Counted from the first letter of the stretch, positions 23,928 to 32,091 are shown. The stretch is DNA of 35,609 nucleotides from an uncultured Oscillospiraceae bacterium (GCA_934565775.1 CAKTIN010000010.1:1-35609), one strand, 5' to 3'. Program-made: numbers and translations. The notes: generated by a model from the sequence alone, not told the origin.

Positions 23928-24465
23928 AGAACTGGAACGCGCCGTGGAGGCCATCCTCTTTGCCGCCGGGGAGCCGGTGGAGTGCGCGCGCCTGTGCCAG
24001 ACGCTGGAGGTGGACCCGGACGAAATGGAGCGAGTATGCCAGGGCCTGGGGGACCGGCTGGCCTATGAGCGCCGGGGGATCCGACTGGTGCAGCTGGACC
24101 ACGCCTATCAGCTCTGCTCCGCCGGGGAGATGGCGGAATATGTGACCAAGGCGCTGGAAACCCGGAAGCCCCCGAAGCTCTCCGCCTCCCAGCTGGAGGC
24201 GCTGACGGTCATTGCCTATTATCAGCCCACCACCAAGGCCTATGTGGAGCAGATCCGGGGGGTGGACAGCTCCTATTCCGTGGGGGCTCTGCTGAACAAA
24301 AAGCTCATTGAGGAGTGCGGCCGTCTGGACGTGCCGGGCCGGCCCATTCTGTACCGGACTACGCCGGATTTCCTCCGGACCTTCGGCCTGCGCTCCCTGG
24401 AGGAGCTGCCGGAGCTGGAGGCGGCTGCGGACCCCAATGCCCCCAGCCGGGAGGAGCAGCCGTGA
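23917..24465 (+). CDS. scpB: Segregation and condensation protein B
   Basis: A protein of about 182 residues with two winged-helix domains. Landmarks are RAVEAILFAAGEPVE at the start, SASQLEALTVIAYYQPTTKAYVEQIRG in the middle, and the ending RPILYRTTPDFLRTFGL. It binds ScpA and with SMC organises the chromosome. TTG 23917 is chosen because GGAGAGG lies 6 nt upstream and it gives the family-like N-terminus MEPEELERAVEAIL; an ATG at 23893 in the same frame has no ribosome site. The stop overlaps the next start. Confidence 0.92.
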   Translation: MEPEELERAVEAILFAAGEPVECARLCQTLEVDPDEMERVCQGLGDRLAYERRGIRLVQLDHAYQLCSAGEMAEYVTKALETRKPPKLSASQLEALTVIAYYQPTTKAYVEQIRGVDSSYSVGALLNKKLIEECGRLDVPGRPILYRTTPDFLRTFGLRSLEELPELEAAADPNAPSREEQP

Positions 24466-25148
24466 AGGCCCTGCTGATCGTCCTGCTGGTGCTGGCGGCC
24501 CTTGCGCTGCTGCCGGTGGGAGCCCGCGTGCGCTACGATGAGGACGGGGTGAGCCTGAAGCTTGCAGTCGGTCCTATGCGGATCGGCATCCTTCCGAAGA
24601 AGAAAAAGACGGCCAAGCAGCAGGAAAAGGAAGCCCGGAAGAAGAAAGAAAAGGCGGCAAAAAAGCAGGCGGAGAAGGCGGAAAAGGCAAAGAAATCCGC
24701 CGAAGAGAAGAAGCCTGCGGCCCAGACCCCCGCCCCGGAGAAAAAGGGCGGCAGCGTGCTGGATTTTCTGCCCCTGCTGGAGCCGGTGGCGGGCTTTTTG
24801 GGAGCGTTCCGGCGCAGACTGCTGCTGCGGCGGCTGGTGCTGAAGGTGACCTTCGCCGGGGGAGAACCCTGCGAGCTGGCGCTGCATTATGGCCAGGCCT
24901 GGGCGGCAGTAGGCAATCTGATGCCCCATCTGGAGCGCTGGTTCCGGATCCGTAAGCGGGAGATCAACGTCCAGTGCGACTTTACCGGCGGGTCCACGGC
25001 GATCCTTGCCGATCTGTATGTGACCATTACCGTGGGCTGGGTCCTGGGTCTGGGGGTGCATTACGGCCTCCGGGCGCTGAAGGCCTTCCTGCAAGTGAAG
25101 AAAAAACGCAAACAACGTGAAGAAGAAAAGGCGGTGCAGAAAACATGA
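24462..25148 (+). CDS. DUF2953-like membrane protein with lysine-rich insert
   Basis: About 228 residues. A hydrophobic N-terminal helix (LLIVLLVLAALALLPVG) leads into VRYDEDGVSLKLAVGPMRIGILP, a pattern of DUF2953 proteins. Residues about 47-95 are a highly charged Lys/Glu/Ala helix. The C-terminal part (ALHYGQAWAAVGNLMPHLERWF, INVQCDF, and a helix near the end) also fits the family. The function is unknown; it commonly precedes gerW in spore formers. GTG 24462 overlaps the scpB stop by 4 nt and has GGGAGGAG upstream. Longer starts near 24315 lie inside scpB and were rejected. Confidence 0.75.
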   Translation: MKALLIVLLVLAALALLPVGARVRYDEDGVSLKLAVGPMRIGILPKKKKTAKQQEKEARKKKEKAAKKQAEKAEKAKKSAEEKKPAAQTPAPEKKGGSVLDFLPLLEPVAGFLGAFRRRLLLRRLVLKVTFAGGEPCELALHYGQAWAAVGNLMPHLERWFRIRKREINVQCDFTGGSTAILADLYVTITVGWVLGLGVHYGLRALKAFLQVKKKRKQREEEKAVQKT

Positions 25149-25549
25149 GTCATCCTTTGCCCAATATGATTGAGACGACCATTGCCAAGCTCAAGGAAAT
25201 GGTGGACGTCAGTACCGTAGTGGGGGACCCCATTACCACGCCGGACGGCGTGACCATCCTGCCGGTCTCCAAGGTCAGCATTGGCCTGGGGGGCGGCGGC
25301 TCGGACTTTGTGAGCAAGCGCCCCAATAGCCAGGCGAATCCCTTCGGCGGCGGCGTGGGTACCGGCGTGACCATTACCCCTCTGGGCTTTTTGGTCATTA
25401 AGGAGGGCAATGTGCGGATGCTGCCGGTGGCGGCGCCCCCCAGCACCACCGTGGACCGGGTGGTGGAGATGCTTCCGGATACCCTGGACAAGCTCTGCGC
25501 CTTCCTGGACAGCCGCAAGGCCAAGCCGGAGGAGCCCGCGGCAGAATAA
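25145..25549 (+). CDS. gerW: Sporulation protein GerW (YtfJ family)
   Basis: A 134-residue protein with the family core: DVSTVVGDPITTPDGVTILP, then VSIGLGGGGSDF, a glycine-rich GGGVGTGVTITPLGF and FLVIKEGNVRML. YtfJ/GerW is made in the forespore in Bacillus and affects germination. The ATG at 25145 overlaps the stop of the preceding gene by 4 nt (ATGA), and the DUF2953-gerW pair is common in clostridia. The acidic tail (EEPAAE) is not conserved. Confidence 0.92.
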   Translation: MSHPLPNMIETTIAKLKEMVDVSTVVGDPITTPDGVTILPVSKVSIGLGGGGSDFVSKRPNSQANPFGGGVGTGVTITPLGFLVIKEGNVRMLPVAAPPSTTVDRVVEMLPDTLDKLCAFLDSRKAKPEEPAAE

Positions 25550-25588
25550 TCCGCCCGCCTCTGGGTATCCTAGGGGCGGTGATGCGAA

Positions 25589-26644
25589 TTGAAACGATTT
25601 TGGATCAGGGCGGCTGCCCTTTTTGCTGCCGCCCTGCTTTTCCTACCCAGAGCCCAGGCCCTGGGAGTGTCGGCGGAGAGCGCGATCCTTATGGACGCGG
25701 CCACCGGCCGGGTGCTGTATGAGAAAAACGCCGACCGCCGGAGCCTCATTGCCAGCACCACAAAAATGATGACGGCGCTGGTGGTGTGCCGCCGGTGCAA
25801 CCTTTCCGACCGGGTGCGGATCATGCCGGAGGCCGTGGGCATCGAGGGCTCCTCCGTGTACCTGCGGCCCGGGGAGGTTTTGACCGTGGAGGAGCTGCTG
25901 TATGGCATGATGCTCCACTCCGGGAATGACGCGGCGGTGGCCCTGGCCATTTACTGCGGCGGGACCGTGGAGGGCTTTGCGGCGCTGATGAACGACGAGG
26001 CCCGGCGGCTGGGGCTGACCGGGACCCATTTTACCAACCCCAACGGCCTGGATAGCCCGGAGCACTACTCCACCGCCCGGGATCTGGCCCGGCTGGCGGC
26101 CTGCGCCATGGACGAGCCTGCGTTTGCCCGGATCGTGGGGGCAAAATCCGTCCGGATCGGGGAGCGGGTCCTTACCAACCACAATAAGCTCCTCTGGCGC
26201 CTGGAGGGCGCGGAGGGGGTCAAGACCGGCTATACGAAGGCAGCCGGGCGGATCCTGGTCTCCAGCGCCCGACGGGAGGGGCGGCGGCTGATTGCCGTGA
26301 GCCTCAACGCCCCGGACGACTGGAACGACCACATCCGCCTGATGAACTGGGGCTTCGGTCAGTTCTCCCAGCGGGAGCTGGTGGAGCCCGGGCAGACGGT
26401 GGGCACGGTGGAGGTGTGGATGCACCGGGCGACGGCGGTGCCCCTGGTGGCGGCGGAGGGCTTTTCCTTTGCCCTGGCCCAGGGGGAGACCGTGGAGTTT
26501 CTGGTTCCCGGGGCAGGGTTTGTGTACGGCCCGGTGGAGGCCGGGGCGGACGCGGGCTTTGTGTACCTGATGCTGGAGGGGAAGCCGGTGGGGAAGATCC
26601 CCGTGCGCTACGGCGCCGGAGTTTCCGCCGGAACAGGAGGATAA
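25589..26644 (+). CDS. D-alanyl-D-alanine carboxypeptidase (S11 family)
   Basis: A 351-residue exported penicillin-binding protein. A signal peptide (about 1-25, ending RAQA-LG) precedes the S11 domain: S56-T-T-K59 nucleophile motif, S111-G-N and K212-T-G. It trims the terminal D-Ala from peptidoglycan. The C-terminal domain (about 255-340) is the usual beta-rich PBP5-type domain. Its place between gerW and rluB recalls dacB-rluB of Bacillus, which hints at a cortex role, though dacF type is possible. The start is TTG at 25589; no ATG or GTG gives a signal peptide in this frame. Confidence 0.92.
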   Translation: MKRFWIRAAALFAAALLFLPRAQALGVSAESAILMDAATGRVLYEKNADRRSLIASTTKMMTALVVCRRCNLSDRVRIMPEAVGIEGSSVYLRPGEVLTVEELLYGMMLHSGNDAAVALAIYCGGTVEGFAALMNDEARRLGLTGTHFTNPNGLDSPEHYSTARDLARLAACAMDEPAFARIVGAKSVRIGERVLTNHNKLLWRLEGAEGVKTGYTKAAGRILVSSARREGRRLIAVSLNAPDDWNDHIRLMNWGFGQFSQRELVEPGQTVGTVEVWMHRATAVPLVAAEGFSFALAQGETVEFLVPGAGFVYGPVEAGADAGFVYLMLEGKPVGKIPVRYGAGVSAGTGG

Positions 26645-26645
26645 A

Positions 26646-27371
26646 TTGGAGCGAATTCAGAAGATCATTGCCGCCCGGGGGCTGTGCTCCCGGCGGGCGG
26701 CGGAGGAGCTGCTGCGGGCGGGCCGGGTGACCCGGAACGGGGAAACGGCCGCTCTGGGCGATTCGGCGGAGCCGGGGGACGTGCTGCTGGTGGACGGCAG
26801 ACCTCTGCCGGAGCCGCCGGAGCCGGTGTATCTGATGCTGCATAAGCCCCGGGGGTATGTGACGACCCTAAGCGACGAACGGGGGCGGAAAACCGTCCGG
26901 GAGCTCATCGCCGGATGCGGCTGTAAGGTGGTGCCGGTGGGGCGGCTGGACATGGACAGCGAGGGCCTGCTCCTGCTGACCAACGACGGCGCCCTGGCCA
27001 ACGCCCTGATGCACCCGTCCCACCGGGTGGACAAGGTCTACCGGGTGTTGGTTTCGGGATATGCGCCGGGGAAGGAGACGCTCCTGGCCCGGCCCGTGGT
27101 GCTGGACGGCTACCGGATTGCGCCGCCGGAGGTGCGGCTGCTGGGCCGCCGGGGGGCGGAGGCCTCCCTGGAGGTGACCATTCATGAGGGCCGGAACCGC
27201 CAGGTGCGGCGGATGTGCGAGCTGGCGGGGCTGACGGTCCGGCGGCTGAAGCGCGTGGCGGAGGGGCCTCTGACCTTGGGCGGGCTCCCTGCGGGGGCCT
27301 GGCGGTACTTAACACCGGAGGAGATCAAGGCGCTGCGGTGCGCTGGAACGGAGGGCGAGGGTCATGTATGA
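26646..27371 (+). CDS. rluB: rRNA pseudouridine synthase, RsuA/RluB family
   Basis: A 241-residue enzyme. Residues 1-60 form an S4 RNA-binding domain (MERIQKIIAARGLCSRRAAE). The catalytic domain has LMLHKPRGYVTT, the active-site motif GRLDMDSEGLLLLTNDG with D102, and EGRNRQVRRMCE. It isomerises a uridine, probably in helix 93 of 23S rRNA as RluB does. The start is TTG at 26646, after ACAGGAGGATAAA, one base after the preceding stop. The 3' end overlaps the next gene by 8 nt. Confidence 0.92.
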   Translation: MERIQKIIAARGLCSRRAAEELLRAGRVTRNGETAALGDSAEPGDVLLVDGRPLPEPPEPVYLMLHKPRGYVTTLSDERGRKTVRELIAGCGCKVVPVGRLDMDSEGLLLLTNDGALANALMHPSHRVDKVYRVLVSGYAPGKETLLARPVVLDGYRIAPPEVRLLGRRGAEASLEVTIHEGRNRQVRRMCELAGLTVRRLKRVAEGPLTLGGLPAGAWRYLTPEEIKALRCAGTEGEGHV

Positions 27372-28593
27372 GATCGTTGTCATTGGCGGCGGCGCGGCCG
27401 GAATGTTTACGGCCTGCACAGCGGCCGGGGCCGGGGCGCAGGTCCTGCTGCTGGAGCGGGGGGACCGCCTGGGGAAAAAGCTGAACATCACCGGCAAGGG
27501 CCGGTGCAATGTGACCAATGCCTGCTCTGCGGAGGAGGTGCTGCGGAACGTGCCCCGCAACGGGAAGTTCCTGTACAGCGCCATGAGCGCCTTCCCGCCG
27601 GAGCGGATGATGGCCTGGCTGGAGGAGCGGGGCTGCCCCCTAAAGGTGGAGCGGGGCAACCGGGTCTTTCCCCAGTCGGACCGGGCTGCCACGGTAATCG
27701 AGACCCTGGAGCGGGAGATGAAGGCCCGGCAGGTCCGGGTGGAGCGGGGCCGGGTGACGAAGCTCCGCACCCGGGACGGGGCGGTGTGCGCCGTGGAGAC
27801 GGACAGCCGCACCTATCCCTGCCGCCGGGTGATCCTGGCCACCGGGGGCTGCTCCTACCCCACCACCGGCTCCACCGGGGACGGCTACCGTCTGGCCGGG
27901 GAGCTGGGCCATGAGATCGTGGAGCCCACGGGCTCTCTGGTGCCCCTGGAGGCCGAGGGCCGGGACTGCCAGGAGCTGCAGGGGCTCAGCCTGCGTAATG
28001 TGGCGGTGCGGCTCATCAATCAGAAGGGCAAGGTGGTTTATCAGGACTTCGGGGAGCTGCTGTTTACCCATTTCGGCCTGTCCGGCCCCACGGTGCTCAG
28101 CGCCAGCGCCCATATGCGCAAGGGCGACAGCTACATATTTTCCATCGATTTGAAGCCGGCCCTGGACGAGGCCAAGCTGGACGCCCGGCTTTTGCGGGAT
28201 CTGGAGCAGTATCAGAACCGGACCATGGAAAACGCCATGACGGATCTGCTGCCCCGGTCTCTGATCCCCGTGGTCCTGCGCCGGGCCGGGATCGACCCGC
28301 AGATGCAGGCCAACGGGGTGACCCGGGGGCAGCGGCGGGCGCTGCTGGAGATTCTGAAGAGCTATCAGGTCAAGATTCGGGGCAAGCGGCCGGTGGAGGA
28401 GGCCATTGTGACCTCCGGCGGCGTCAGCGTCCGGCAGGTGGACCCCAAGACCATGGCCTCCAGGCTGGTGCCGGGGCTGTATTTTGCCGGGGAGCTTTTA
28501 GACTGCGACGGCTACACCGGGGGCTTTAACCTGCAAATCGCCTGGGCCACGGCCTATGCCGCCGGACGGGCCGCGGCAGGAGGGGAAGCATGA
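27364..28593 (+). CDS. FAD-dependent oxidoreductase, HI0933/BaiN-like family
   Basis: A 409-residue flavoprotein. The Rossmann motif VIGGGAAGMF is at the N-terminus; GKKLNITGKGRCNVTN at about 37-52 is the family signature, with ATGGCSYPTTGSTGDG near 158-173 and the C-terminal FAD motif GYTGGFNLQIAWATAYAAG. Members are often annotated as aminoacetone oxidase or BaiN, but the true substrate is mostly unknown and BaiN's bile-acid role should not be assumed here. ATG 27364 overlaps rluB by 8 nt, and its end overlaps the Rrf2 gene by 4 nt. Confidence 0.9.
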   Translation: MYEIVVIGGGAAGMFTACTAAGAGAQVLLLERGDRLGKKLNITGKGRCNVTNACSAEEVLRNVPRNGKFLYSAMSAFPPERMMAWLEERGCPLKVERGNRVFPQSDRAATVIETLEREMKARQVRVERGRVTKLRTRDGAVCAVETDSRTYPCRRVILATGGCSYPTTGSTGDGYRLAGELGHEIVEPTGSLVPLEAEGRDCQELQGLSLRNVAVRLINQKGKVVYQDFGELLFTHFGLSGPTVLSASAHMRKGDSYIFSIDLKPALDEAKLDARLLRDLEQYQNRTMENAMTDLLPRSLIPVVLRRAGIDPQMQANGVTRGQRRALLEILKSYQVKIRGKRPVEEAIVTSGGVSVRQVDPKTMASRLVPGLYFAGELLDCDGYTGGFNLQIAWATAYAAGRAAAGGEA

Positions 28594-29006
28594 GAGTTTC
28601 GACCAAGGGCCGCTACGCTTTGCGGGTGATGCTGGACCTGGCGGAGCAGGGGACGCAGGACTATGTCCCCCTTCGGGAGATTGCCCAGCGGCAGGAGATC
28701 TCGGAGAAATATCTGGAGGCGATCATCAAGGCCCTGTCCCGGGAGGGACTGGTGACGGGCCTGCGGGGGAAGAACGGCGGCTACCGCCTGGGGGTGGACC
28801 CAGAGACCTGCACGGTGGGGAGCATTCTCAAGTGTGCGGAGGGCTCCCTGGCGCCGGTGGCCTGCCTGGACTGCGGGGAGGAGCCTGCCTGCCCCCGGTC
28901 CCGGCAATGCAGGACGCTGCCCATGTGGCAGGAGCTGGACCGGCGGATTGACGCCTACCTGGAGAGCATAACATTGAAGGACCTGCTGGAGCAGGAGGCA
29001 CCGTAG
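28590..29006 (+). CDS. Rrf2 family transcriptional regulator with four cysteines
   Basis: A 138-residue regulator. The N-terminal winged helix reads MRVSTKGRYALRVMLDLAE, with recognition-helix region ISEKYLEAIIKALSREGLV and the wing GLRGKNGGYRL. C92, C95, C101 and C107 lie where IscR-like members bind an Fe-S cluster, so it may sense Fe-S or redox state. No isc/suf or cysteine genes are next to it; it is simply the last gene of the operon, overlapping the flavoprotein by 4 nt. Targets cannot be told. Confidence 0.93.
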   Translation: MRVSTKGRYALRVMLDLAEQGTQDYVPLREIAQRQEISEKYLEAIIKALSREGLVTGLRGKNGGYRLGVDPETCTVGSILKCAEGSLAPVACLDCGEEPACPRSRQCRTLPMWQELDRRIDAYLESITLKDLLEQEAP

Positions 29007-29035
29007 AGAAGCAATCGATGCCCGATTTTTTACAG

Positions 29036-29082
29036 AAAAAGCACGAAGCCGGCGCTGATATGCAGCGGGCTTCGTGCTTTTT
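29036..29082. terminator. Bidirectional terminator between convergent units
   Basis: AAAAAGCACGAAGCC and GGCTTCGTGCTTTTT form a perfect 15-bp outer stem, with an inner CGCTG/CAGCG pair in the loop. T-runs occur on both strands, so it can end the nine-gene + strand operon and the - strand E2-like gene. Confidence 0.92.
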
Positions 29083-29103
29083 GTTGCGATTTGAGTCTGC
29101 TGT

Positions 29104-29991
29104 TTACCGGCGGATGGCGTATTCCACGGGGGTGTCCGCCGGGAGCTCCAGAAGCTCCGGATGGGCCAGCAGCTCCTTCACCAGAGCCACCGTGCCGGAA
29201 TAGTAATAGCCGTCCGCGATCCGCTCGTCCAGGGTGATGCCCAGGGGAATGACCTCGTGGAGGTCCTCGGAGCCGTCGGCAAAGAAGGTCTTGGTCCAGT
29301 GCTTCTTCCCCACCACGATAAAGCAGGAGTTGGTGCCCCAATTGACCAGGTGGTGGTATCCGCACTCCAGGCCGATGGAGCCCAGATTGCTCAGGAAGAT
29401 GGCCGCGTGATTGGGGTCCGTCCCGATGAGGGCCATGGGGGCCCGGCCGTGCCGGTCCAGGGCCAGAACGCACTTGATAATGAAGGTGGTCAGGAAATGG
29501 GGCAGCTTCACCAGAATGTCCATCGCCCCGGAGGAGGTGTCCTTCACATCCGTCCGGCGGGTCTGATGGATGATCTTCATGATCTTGCTGTGATAGCTCT
29601 CCAGGGTGTCTTTCTCGTCGAACTGCACCATGGCCAGGCCCTCTTCGGACTTGTCCTCAAACTTTTTCTTGACCACAAAGGCCACGGACAGATCCTTCCG
29701 CTGATACAGCCGGTTGTTGGCGATAAACCGGTTCATCCGGGGACGCAGAACAAAGCACTTGGCAATGGCGGCGCTGATGAGGTGGAAGTAGGTGTATTTA
29801 TCCTCCGCCCGGCCCTGATTCACCTTTTCCAGATACGCGTCCAGGGGACGCAGATCAATATCCACGCTGATAAACGCCTCGTTGTCCGCCCGGTTGGGCA
29901 TGACCGTTGGCATCATCTGATTCAGAGCGGGGATGTCCCGCAGAAGATAGCCGTCCCGCCGGTCTCCCCAGCGCTTTTTTCTCTGTTCCAT
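29104..29991 (-). CDS. Stand-alone 2-oxoacid dehydrogenase E2-type acyltransferase-like protein, catalytic His replaced
   Basis: A 295-residue protein resembling the catalytic domain of lipoamide acyltransferases (CAT-like fold): FHLISAAIAKCFVLRPRMNRF (69-89), AAIFLSNLGSIGLECGYHHL (196-215) and LDERIADGYYYSG (254-266). No lipoyl or E1/E3-binding domain is present and no dehydrogenase genes are nearby. In E2 enzymes the last motif is DHRxxDG; here the histidine is Glu256, so normal acyl transfer is unlikely. Similar stand-alone proteins are seen in clostridia with unknown function. ATG at 29991 follows AAAAGGAGAGACGCTTT. Confidence 0.8.
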   Translation of the reverse strand: MEQRKKRWGDRRDGYLLRDIPALNQMMPTVMPNRADNEAFISVDIDLRPLDAYLEKVNQGRAEDKYTYFHLISAAIAKCFVLRPRMNRFIANNRLYQRKDLSVAFVVKKKFEDKSEEGLAMVQFDEKDTLESYHSKIMKIIHQTRRTDVKDTSSGAMDILVKLPHFLTTFIIKCVLALDRHGRAPMALIGTDPNHAAIFLSNLGSIGLECGYHHLVNWGTNSCFIVVGKKHWTKTFFADGSEDLHEVIPLGITLDERIADGYYYSGTVALVKELLAHPELLELPADTPVEYAIRR

Positions 29992-30026
29992 AAAGCGTCT
30001 CTCCTTTTGCGCGTCGATCTTCTGCC

Positions 30027-30055
30027 ATTATAGCGGATTTAGGGAGAGATTGCAA
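30027..30055 (-). promoter_or_regulatory. Sigma-A promoter of the E2-like gene
   Basis: On the minus strand TTGCAA (30055-30050), a 17-bp spacer and TATAAT (30032-30027). It sits in the 83-nt gap after the MATE gene, so the E2-like gene has its own start near 30020. Confidence 0.85.
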
Positions 30056-30074
30056 CGGTTTTCCGCAAATTCCG

Positions 30075-31463
30075 TCAAGAGTTGGAAGTAATTTTTCCCT
30101 GGGGACCGGCCAAACCCTTCAGCGCCTTGCGGAACTGCACGGCGAAGAGGATGGAGGTGAAGGTCACGGCCAGCACATCCGCCACGGGCTCCGCCGTATA
30201 GACGGCCATGGTTTTGTCCGCCAGGAGGGCAGGCAGGATATAGATCAGGGGAATGAGAAGAACGAATTTCCGCAGCACCGCCACGGAGATGGAGCACAGG
30301 GCGCTGCCGATGGAGACAAAGGTCATCTGGCAGGCAATCTGAATACCGAAGAGCAGCAGCGCCCCGCAGTACACCCGTAAAGCCCGGGCCGTAAAGGCCA
30401 CCAGCGCCTCATTGGGGCTGAAGATCCGGGCGAAGGCCCCGGGCCAGAGCTGAATGGCCCCCCACAGGACCGTGGAATAGGTCAGGCAGACCGCCAGCAG
30501 CAGGCGGAAGCTCTTCCGCACCCGCTGGGTGTTTCCTGCGCCGAAGTTGTAGCTGGTAATGGGCTGGGCCCCCTGGGCCACGCCCTGTAGAGGCAGCATG
30601 GCAAACTGCATGACGCTGGAGAGGATGGTCATGGCTCCCACGGCCACATCCCCGCCGTAGTTCAGCAGGGAGGAATTGTAGCAGACGGTAATCACGCTCT
30701 CGCTGGCCTGCATGATAAAGGTGGCCAGGCCCAGGGCCACGCAGGGCAGCAGGAGCTTGGGGCTGCACAGGAGATTCTCCTTTTTCAGACGCAGGATGGA
30801 TTTTTTCCCGGAGAGGAAGCACACCACCCACAGGCAGGACACCCCCTGGGACAGCACCGTGGCCAGGGCCGCGCCCCGGACCCCCATGTGCAGCACAAAG
30901 ATGAAGATGGGGTCCAGCACAATATTCACCACGGCCCCCAGAAGCACCGTCAGCATTCCCGTGGTGGCAAAGCCCTGGGCGGTGATAAAGGCGTTCAGCC
31001 CCAGAGTCAGCTCCACGAACAGGGTGCCGAGGGCGTAAATCTGCATATAGTCCGCCGCATAGCCGATGGTATTTTCGCTGGCGCCGAAAACCGGCAGCAG
31101 CGCCTTGCTGCTCAGCAGCAGGGCCGCCGTCAGGACCAGGGAAATGCCCACCTGCATGGTGAAGCAACCGCCCAGCAGCTGCTCGGCCTGGCGGTGATCC
31201 CCCTTGCCCATGGCGATGGAGGCCCGGGGAGCGCCGCCGGAGCTGACAAAGGCGGCAAAGGCGGAGACGATCATGATCAGGGGCAGGCAGACCCCCACGC
31301 CGGTGAGGGCCAGATCCCCGTCCCCGGGCATATGGCCGATGTAGATGCGGTCTACAATATTATAGAGCATATTGACCAGCTGAGCGATGACCGTGGGCAC
31401 AGCCAGCTTGACCAGGAGCTTGCCAATGGGCTCCCGGCCCAGAAATTCCTTATCTTGATTCAT
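30075..31463 (-). CDS. MATE family multidrug/metabolite exporter (MepA-like)
   Basis: A 462-residue protein with twelve hydrophobic segments. Typical features are PTVIAQLVNMLYNIVDRIYIGH near the N-terminus, GGAPRASIAMGKGD, AFITAQGFATTGM at the end of the first half, and PLQGVAQGAQPITSYNFGAGN in the second half. MATE proteins export cationic compounds using Na+ or H+ gradients; the substrate is unknown. ATG 31463 follows GGAAGGAACGCCCC and overlaps the marR gene by 14 nt, so regulator and pump are cotranscribed. No terminator was seen before the next promoter. Confidence 0.92.
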   Translation of the reverse strand: MNQDKEFLGREPIGKLLVKLAVPTVIAQLVNMLYNIVDRIYIGHMPGDGDLALTGVGVCLPLIMIVSAFAAFVSSGGAPRASIAMGKGDHRQAEQLLGGCFTMQVGISLVLTAALLLSSKALLPVFGASENTIGYAADYMQIYALGTLFVELTLGLNAFITAQGFATTGMLTVLLGAVVNIVLDPIFIFVLHMGVRGAALATVLSQGVSCLWVVCFLSGKKSILRLKKENLLCSPKLLLPCVALGLATFIMQASESVITVCYNSSLLNYGGDVAVGAMTILSSVMQFAMLPLQGVAQGAQPITSYNFGAGNTQRVRKSFRLLLAVCLTYSTVLWGAIQLWPGAFARIFSPNEALVAFTARALRVYCGALLLFGIQIACQMTFVSIGSALCSISVAVLRKFVLLIPLIYILPALLADKTMAVYTAEPVADVLAVTFTSILFAVQFRKALKGLAGPQGKITSNS

Positions 31464-31929
31464 GGGGCGTTCCTTCCTTTTTCCGGCTACCTCCGGCAGT
31501 CAGTTGATTTAAGTTCTCTTCCATGGCGGACAGGCAGCGCAGAAAGCCCTCCAGGGCCTCCGGGGGCAGCCCCCGGACCAGGCTGGCGGAAAATCCGGCC
31601 TGAAGGGCTCTGCCCCGGGCGATGGCAGGCGCCGCCTTCTCCGTGCAGACCAGGGGGCACCGCCGCCGGTCCCCCGGTGCGGTGCTGCGCGCCAGGTAGC
31701 CCTCCCGGACCAGAGCCTCCACGTGGAGCGACACCAGCCCGGGCTTCAGCCGGAGATAGGTGCAGATGTCCTTCGCCGTGTCCAGCCCGGGGTTGTTGGC
31801 CAGAAACAGCAGAATCTCCGCCGCCGGCTGGGACAGGGAAAATTCCCGGCACAGGGGCTCCATGGCCGCCCCGTAGGCGTCCCGGAGCTTCCGGGCATAG
31901 GTGTAGATCTGACAGGCATTGGGGGTCAA
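31450..31929 (-). CDS. MarR family transcriptional regulator
   Basis: A 159-residue winged-helix regulator. The DNA-binding part covers about 30-100: LSQPAAEILLFLANNPG, DICTYLRLKPGLVSLHVEALVREGYL and the wing RSTAPGDRRRCPL. It precedes and overlaps a MATE exporter gene, a classic arrangement for ligand-controlled efflux. The start is TTG at 31929, after AGGAGGGGAGG; no ATG occurs in the conserved N-terminal region. A dyad overlapping its promoter suggests autorepression. Confidence 0.92.
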   Translation of the reverse strand: MTPNACQIYTYARKLRDAYGAAMEPLCREFSLSQPAAEILLFLANNPGLDTAKDICTYLRLKPGLVSLHVEALVREGYLARSTAPGDRRRCPLVCTEKAAPAIARGRALQAGFSASLVRGLPPEALEGFLRCLSAMEENLNQLTAGGSRKKEGTPHESR

Positions 31930-31942
31930 GGGCCTCCCCTCC

Positions 31943-31969
31943 TAACTAGTTCAATTTTGAACAGTTCAA
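31943..31969 (-). promoter_or_regulatory. Probable MarR operator
   Basis: A perfect 13-bp dyad TTGAACAGTTCAA (31957-31969) overlaps the last base of the -10 box and the transcription start. A second, related dyad around AACTAGTT (31943-31954) lies about 15 bp further into the leader. MarR proteins usually bind such 13-20 bp palindromes, so autoregulation of marR-MATE is likely. Confidence 0.7.
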
Positions 31970-31997
31970 GTATAGCGCAATAGACAGAGGAATGCAA
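31969..31997 (-). promoter_or_regulatory. Sigma-A promoter of marR-MATE
   Basis: On the minus strand TTGCAT (31997-31992), a 17-bp spacer and TATACT (31974-31969). Start of transcription is expected near 31962, inside the operator dyad. Confidence 0.8.
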
Positions 31998-32009
31998 CCG
32001 GTCCGCAAG

Positions 32010-32040
32010 AAAATTCCGGCCCTCCAGGGCCGGAATTTTT
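32010..32040 (-). terminator. Terminator after the amylase gene
   Basis: A 13-bp stem, AAAATTCCGGCCC with GGGCCGGAATTTT, has a short loop and T-runs on both strands. It lies 51 nt beyond the amylase stop and just upstream of the marR promoter. Two smaller stems (GGCAGC/GCTGCC and GGGCT/AGCCC) lie between it and the amylase stop. Confidence 0.85.
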
Positions 32041-32091
32041 GCAGCAAATCCTTTGCGGCAGCGCCCTGCTGCCGGGCTTTGGAGCCCAGGC

